Source of the DNA: Deltaproteobacteria bacterium
GTDB taxonomy: Bacteria; Myxococcota_C; UBA6777
Direction: 5' to 3'
Length of the DNA stretch: 64,000 nt
Assembly: GCA_006226375.1 (NCBI GenBank)
Contig: SBHC01000003.1
Location: 62,001-126,000, forward strand
In this document: positions 61,201-64,000 of the stretch, one piece after another
How the letters are laid out: each line of letters begins with the position of its first letter
Numbering within the stretch: the stretch's first letter is position 1
Notes under the pieces: generated by a model
Database searches by the model: none
What the model saw: only the letters and a program-made list of their open reading frames with translations
Told to the model about the DNA's origin: nothing
Program-made: the position numbers and the translations under genes

Positions 61201-63598
61201 ACGCGTTCCGTGCACGAAGCCCTGCCGCAAGGTTGAGCAACGCCAGCTGTTGTTTTTCCTCTTCTTCCAGTAAGGGGACCGCCGCGTTGAGATGCTGCAC
61301 CACATCAAAAAGCACCTCATGCTCCTCGACAGACACATCCAACCCGTGGTGTTCACGAAGCAATCGCCCTGCCCGAAGATGCAAGGCTTCCAGCGAAGAC
61401 GAAGGCAGCAACCCATACGCAGCTTGTTGAATGCGATCGTGAGCAAACACAAAGGAACCACCAACCAGACTCTGCTCCACCAGTTCTTGCTCCGACGGAA
61501 GCTCCCCACGCTGGAGCAAGAAGCCCTCTTCCACAAGGCGCTGCAGTGAATCCACAACCTCCTCGTAGGACCACTCCAACACCTTGACCCAAAACCCCAA
61601 GGAAAAGGAGCCACCCAAAATGGAGGCGGTGCAAAGCGCATGCTGTTCTTGTTCGGGAAGCTGACGAATGCTGCTGGTCATCAAAGCGACCACATTGTCT
61701 GTGCTCTCGAGTCCCTCCATCGCTTTAACATCCCAACGCCATTCACCTGCTCCTGTCGCCTCTTCGTGCACAAACGTCAGCAAACGTTGTTGCTCCAACG
61801 AGCGAAGAAATTGCGCCAAAAAGAACGGGTTTCCTCGGGTTTTGTCGAAACAAAGCTCAGCCAGGTCTCGCAACGAAGATGAAGAAGAGCGCAAGGCATC
61901 TTGCAAGAATTGGTGAATGTCTGACACATGAAGCGCTCGAAGCTCAAGCTCGACAATGGACGTGTCGGAAGACTTCAGCTGCGCCAGAGCGCTGTGCCAG
62001 GGATGGATAGAATCCACTTCGTTGTCGCGCCAGGCACCGATCAACAAAAGATGTGAGATCTCTTGCGCCTGAACCAACGACTGGAACAACCGAATGGTTG
62101 CCAGATCGGCCCACTGCAAATCGTCTACGAATAGCACCAACGGATGACCTGCTCCAACCAATGCCCCGACAAACCGCTGAAACAGAAGCTGCAATCGCTG
62201 CTCGGATTCTGTCGGAGGAACTTCTGGTGGTGCAGGTTGAGGACCCAACAACAGCTCCAGCTCAGGCAACACCTCCACAAGAACCTGACCACCCTCTCCC
62301 AACGCCCCTTGTATCCGCTCTCTCCATCTCTGGATCTCTTCTTCTGTGCCAGCCAGACGATCCCGAAAGAACTGCCCAAACGCCGCTCCCAAGGATGCGT
62401 ACGGAACCCCTCGACGAAACTGGTCAAACTTGCCAGAAACAAAGTTACCGCCAGTTCCCACCATAGAACGATGCACTTCATGCACCACGGATGTTTTGCC
62501 GACCCCTGAGTAGCCCCTCACCAGAACGACTTCACGCGCTCCGACAACAACCCGCTTGTAGGCTTGCATCAGCGCTGCGACTTCTTCGTCACGACCGTAC
62601 AAACGGCTTGGGCGCTGCACCCGAGTTACGCGATCGGCTTGGCCCAGAACGAAGTCATCTCCAGCGGCCTCACCGTTGACCACACCAAGACAACGCTCCA
62701 GATCTTTTCGTAAACCAAAGCTGCTCTGGTATCGGTCGTCTGCAGATTTTTGGAGCAGCTTCCCAATCACCAAGGCCAAGCACGCAGGAACCTCCGGTCG
62801 AATGCTTCGAATATCAGGCGGTTGTCGCGTGATATGAGCGTGGACAAGCTCCAGTGGATCTCGACTTTCAAAAGGACGCTCGCCTGTTACAAGTTCGTAG
62901 AGGGTGACTCCAAGAGAGTAGTAATCTGAGCGATAGTCCACATGTCGGTTGATTCGCCCCGTCTGCTCCGGCGAGATGTACTCCAATGTGCCTTGCAACG
63001 CCGAAGGGTTCGACAACACCGGCCGCTCACGACTGACAGTGGAGGAGATCCCGAAGTCAATCAGCTTCACCACGCCTGACTCGGGATTCCAGATGATGTT
63101 CGAAGGATTGATGTCCTTGTGCACCACCAACGCTTTGTGAACCCGCTCCAGCCCATCCACCACCTTTAAAGCCACGGAAAGACAGACATCCAAAGGCAAG
63201 CCGGCTCTTTTGACCTCGCCAGACTCTCCTGAAAAGGAGACCTCCTGCAAACTCTCCGCGAGGGAAACGGCTTGAAAGTCTTCCAACACCAGAAAAGGCA
63301 ACGCATCGTCCATGTGCGACTGCCACAACGAGATGACCCCTTCTCCAGCCAAGCGATGCGTGAGTTGGGCCTCTCGTCGGAAACGTCGCAGGACCTCTGC
63401 TGTCGGATACGGTCCCCGTAGAACTTTCAAGACAACGCTTCGTGCCTTTGCTTCTTCCCAGGCCCGATAGACCAGCGACTGTGACCCTTCGTAAAGCAAC
63501 GAGAGCTTTCCGAAACCTTCCTTCTGCATCAACATCTCCATGATAGCTTCGCCAAACCCACCACGTGGAACCAGCACATACGGTCTATGGGGCGTCAT
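58226..63598 (-). CDS. Giant hybrid: Ser/Thr kinase, ATPase, TPR, GAF and histidine kinase
   Basis: A 1790-residue single-chain regulator of the 'trifunctional serine/threonine-protein kinase/ATP-binding protein/sensor histidine kinase' type. Kinase domain about 30-300 (Lys58, HKD at 160-162, DFG 181-183, GTLEYISPEQ); AAA_16 ATPase from about 335 (Walker A GYSGVGKT at 362-369); a roughly 600-residue helical TPR-like region; GAF domain about 1330-1490; coiled coil; HisKA with His1574 in FLANMSHELRTPL; HATPase_c with DTGIGI and GTGLGLP. No receiver domain is attached. The protein is soluble. The start is uncertain by about 20 residues. Confidence 0.93.
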   Translation of the reverse strand: MTPHRPYVLVPRGGFGEAIMEMLMQKEGFGKLSLLYEGSQSLVYRAWEEAKARSVVLKVLRGPYPTAEVLRRFRREAQLTHRLAGEGVISLWQSHMDDALPFLVLEDFQAVSLAESLQEVSFSGESGEVKRAGLPLDVCLSVALKVVDGLERVHKALVVHKDINPSNIIWNPESGVVKLIDFGISSTVSRERPVLSNPSALQGTLEYISPEQTGRINRHVDYRSDYYSLGVTLYELVTGERPFESRDPLELVHAHITRQPPDIRSIRPEVPACLALVIGKLLQKSADDRYQSSFGLRKDLERCLGVVNGEAAGDDFVLGQADRVTRVQRPSRLYGRDEEVAALMQAYKRVVVGAREVVLVRGYSGVGKTSVVHEVHRSMVGTGGNFVSGKFDQFRRGVPYASLGAAFGQFFRDRLAGTEEEIQRWRERIQGALGEGGQVLVEVLPELELLLGPQPAPPEVPPTESEQRLQLLFQRFVGALVGAGHPLVLFVDDLQWADLATIRLFQSLVQAQEISHLLLIGAWRDNEVDSIHPWHSALAQLKSSDTSIVELELRALHVSDIHQFLQDALRSSSSSLRDLAELCFDKTRGNPFFLAQFLRSLEQQRLLTFVHEEATGAGEWRWDVKAMEGLESTDNVVALMTSSIRQLPEQEQHALCTASILGGSFSLGFWVKVLEWSYEEVVDSLQRLVEEGFLLQRGELPSEQELVEQSLVGGSFVFAHDRIQQAAYGLLPSSSLEALHLRAGRLLREHHGLDVSVEEHEVLFDVVQHLNAAVPLLEEEEKQQLALLNLAAGLRARNASAYEVALSLLKKAAELLGDSIFASNNELGCRLYVELATASYLSQEYESTELFVEKVLIETSSVLSKVEALKVRMAALLAQHQAMEAIRVGLEALELLGISLPESPGMDVVGESMQRCGALLEATDIQALVTGPAMEDPEYQTAMEILVALAPPAYLVSPLLMALLSTSIVQLSVDKGVSSASAYGFSLYGLMLCDAGFLEEGYAMGCVGQTLAKRFPEARQIRIRSAHVFFGFVRHWKEPIHPYLEEYDVLGEDALDIGDFEYMSFAMMMTGILDFHVGVPFEQVRPKLARYTRAMRALGQDSGLALHGIIHQAVCNLADDPEDVLLLSGEAYDEPALKALFFEQEHPTGLFVLHCIKSVVAFVMGQYDDARACNEVANTYVAAGGTATFHLPVFYTLRALLSLWSYEKSGQEDELQVARDCRAKVDQWAKTNPANLQQKAHLLAAEFARIEGRNEEALQSYEASIQAAREHRFLNDEAIAYELAGRFFLARNNTVTARVFLSEARYAYQRWGAQAAVRRLEEAYPFLIHGTTALRPGETSTQTGPANLDVEAVTQASQAISQEIELEGLLKLLLKLALEMSSASKVVLLFVQEEKLAIVAQGQSGSDLKLEVLDSPQPYEGSNDVPEAVIHYVENTGSELILDDACQQSVYQADPYIQKRQQLAVLALPVRFQGEMNALMYLENDQTSGVFHKDRLALARVLLAQAAISIENARLFSQLEDKVTARTSELRQALSQLEEQHETLKETQVELVDARERAEQASRAKSTFLANMSHELRTPLNAIIGFTRIVQRKGQDVLPEKQQGNLNKVLESSTHLLGLINGILDLAKIESGRMQFLPEEVLVEELVLSCAHSIETLLRDDVTFQMTIVPSLPVLFTDPEKLKQILLNLLSNAAKFTHHGEVALRVWQEDESVKFAIQDTGIGISEEEVLRIFEEFQQASPSTHHKYGGTGLGLPISLKLARIMGGNLDVQSKKGKGTTFTLALPLSNET

Positions 63599-63797
63599 CC
63601 GACGCTAGCATTCCCCAAGAACCTCGTCAACAACAAGCCCTGCAGAAACGTGCCGCGTCACGACAACCCTGTTTGCCGTGTGGCTGCATCTCAGAATGCA
63701 CTGTAGACAAAGGTCTTTTTCGACCGGTTAACGTTTACAACATGCGGTAATGAAACATTGCATCGAGGCACATCCCTCCGACACTCATGGACGCACC

Positions 63798-64000
63798 TTA
63801 AGGACAAGCTTTCCACAACACCACTGCACCGTTATCATGTCCTGTAAGAAGAGTGGTTTCATCCGGACTGATATCCGCTGCAGTAAAGGGTACCGAAGGT
63901 AGAGCAACACTCTGACTTTTCATTCCTGTAGTAGGATCCCATCGCAAAAGAGCCTGATCTTCTCCAAGGGAGAGAAGTTCCTTTCCTTTCTTGCGGAACC
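63798..64000 (-). CDS. C-terminal end of a WD40-like repeat protein (partial)
   Basis: On the minus strand the frame runs from the window end to TAA at 63798-63800, covering about 66 residues. It reads 'KELLSLGEDQALLRWDPTTG' and 'FTAADISPDETTLLTGHDNGAVVLWK', the typical blade pattern of WD40 propellers. The start lies beyond the window. The gap of 199 bp before the giant kinase gene (63599-63797) holds no further gene or clear promoter. Confidence 0.75.
   Translation of the reverse strand, partial: FRKKGKELLSLGEDQALLRWDPTTGMKSQSVALPSVPFTAADISPDETTLLTGHDNGAVVLWKACP

Noticed and set aside
1-64000. tRNA genes, rRNA genes, CRISPR arrays, attachment sites and replication origins
   Set aside because: No gap shows the tRNA T-loop (GTTCGANTC with acceptor pairing), repeat-spacer arrays, or DnaA-box clusters. 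This was by eye, so a tRNAscan or Infernal run would be decisive.

Overview
The window comes from a Gram-negative bacterium that looks like a myxobacterium-type ('deltaproteobacterial', Myxococcota-like) lineage. The reasons are moderate GC, three eukaryote-like Ser/Thr kinases (one a giant kinase/ATPase/histidine-kinase fusion), many short lipoproteins and secreted hypothetical proteins, a sigma-54 two-component system, bacillithiol synthesis genes, and outer-envelope genes mixed with housekeeping genes. The taxon is inferred from gene content only. There are no rRNA or tRNA genes, CRISPR arrays, complete insertion sequences or prophage genes that I can see.

Layout. 1-4.4 kb: end of a beta-propeller-like gene, a secreted 5'-nucleotidase-like protein that has lost part of its metal site, and a DUF2911 protein. 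4.4-8.0 kb: a tight bacillithiol operon, bshC-bshB1-bshA, joined by ATGA overlaps. 8.2-13.9 kb: a large secreted PIG-L deacetylase, a 54-residue membrane peptide overlapping a sodium:solute symporter, and an S41 peptidase with a poly-Asp insert. 13.9-19.1 kb (minus): a lytic transglycosylase, a coupled bifunctional nuclease/VanZ-like pair, and miaB. 19.2-24.0 kb: a probable sigma-54 promoter with upstream repeats, two small exported proteins, a 7TM histidine kinase and its sigma-54 response regulator. This may be a self-contained signalling circuit. 24.0-30.4 kb: an Rpn-type transposase remnant, a macrodomain protein, a lipase lipoprotein, small lipoproteins, and a DUF1772/NmrA/AraC cluster with a well-formed tandem operator.

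30.4-38.4 kb (minus): a transglutaminase-like protein, a ClpB-type disaggregase with a degenerate first ATPase site, DUF1844, a PEGA-domain kinase and a metallo-beta-lactamase-fold hydrolase. 38.8-44.8 kb: a tail-anchored kinase, a membrane protein, a cytochrome c-like protein and a lipoprotein, the last two divergent around an inverted repeat. 44.9-56.4 kb: htpG, a DUF885 protein, a FAN1-like nuclease, a sterol-desaturase-family enzyme, an RNase Z-like hydrolase paired with murC, and a TPR-like protein. 56.5-64 kb: a recA-family gene broken by one extra G in a G8 run, then about 700 bp of unusual, partly high-GC sequence with decayed coding traces, then the 1790-residue kinase and the end of a WD40-like gene.

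The points most worth following are the frameshifted recA-like gene and the odd DNA next to it, the ClpB-like protein with a crippled NBD1, the symporter with an overlapping micro-subunit, and the 19.2-24.0 kb sigma-54 circuit.
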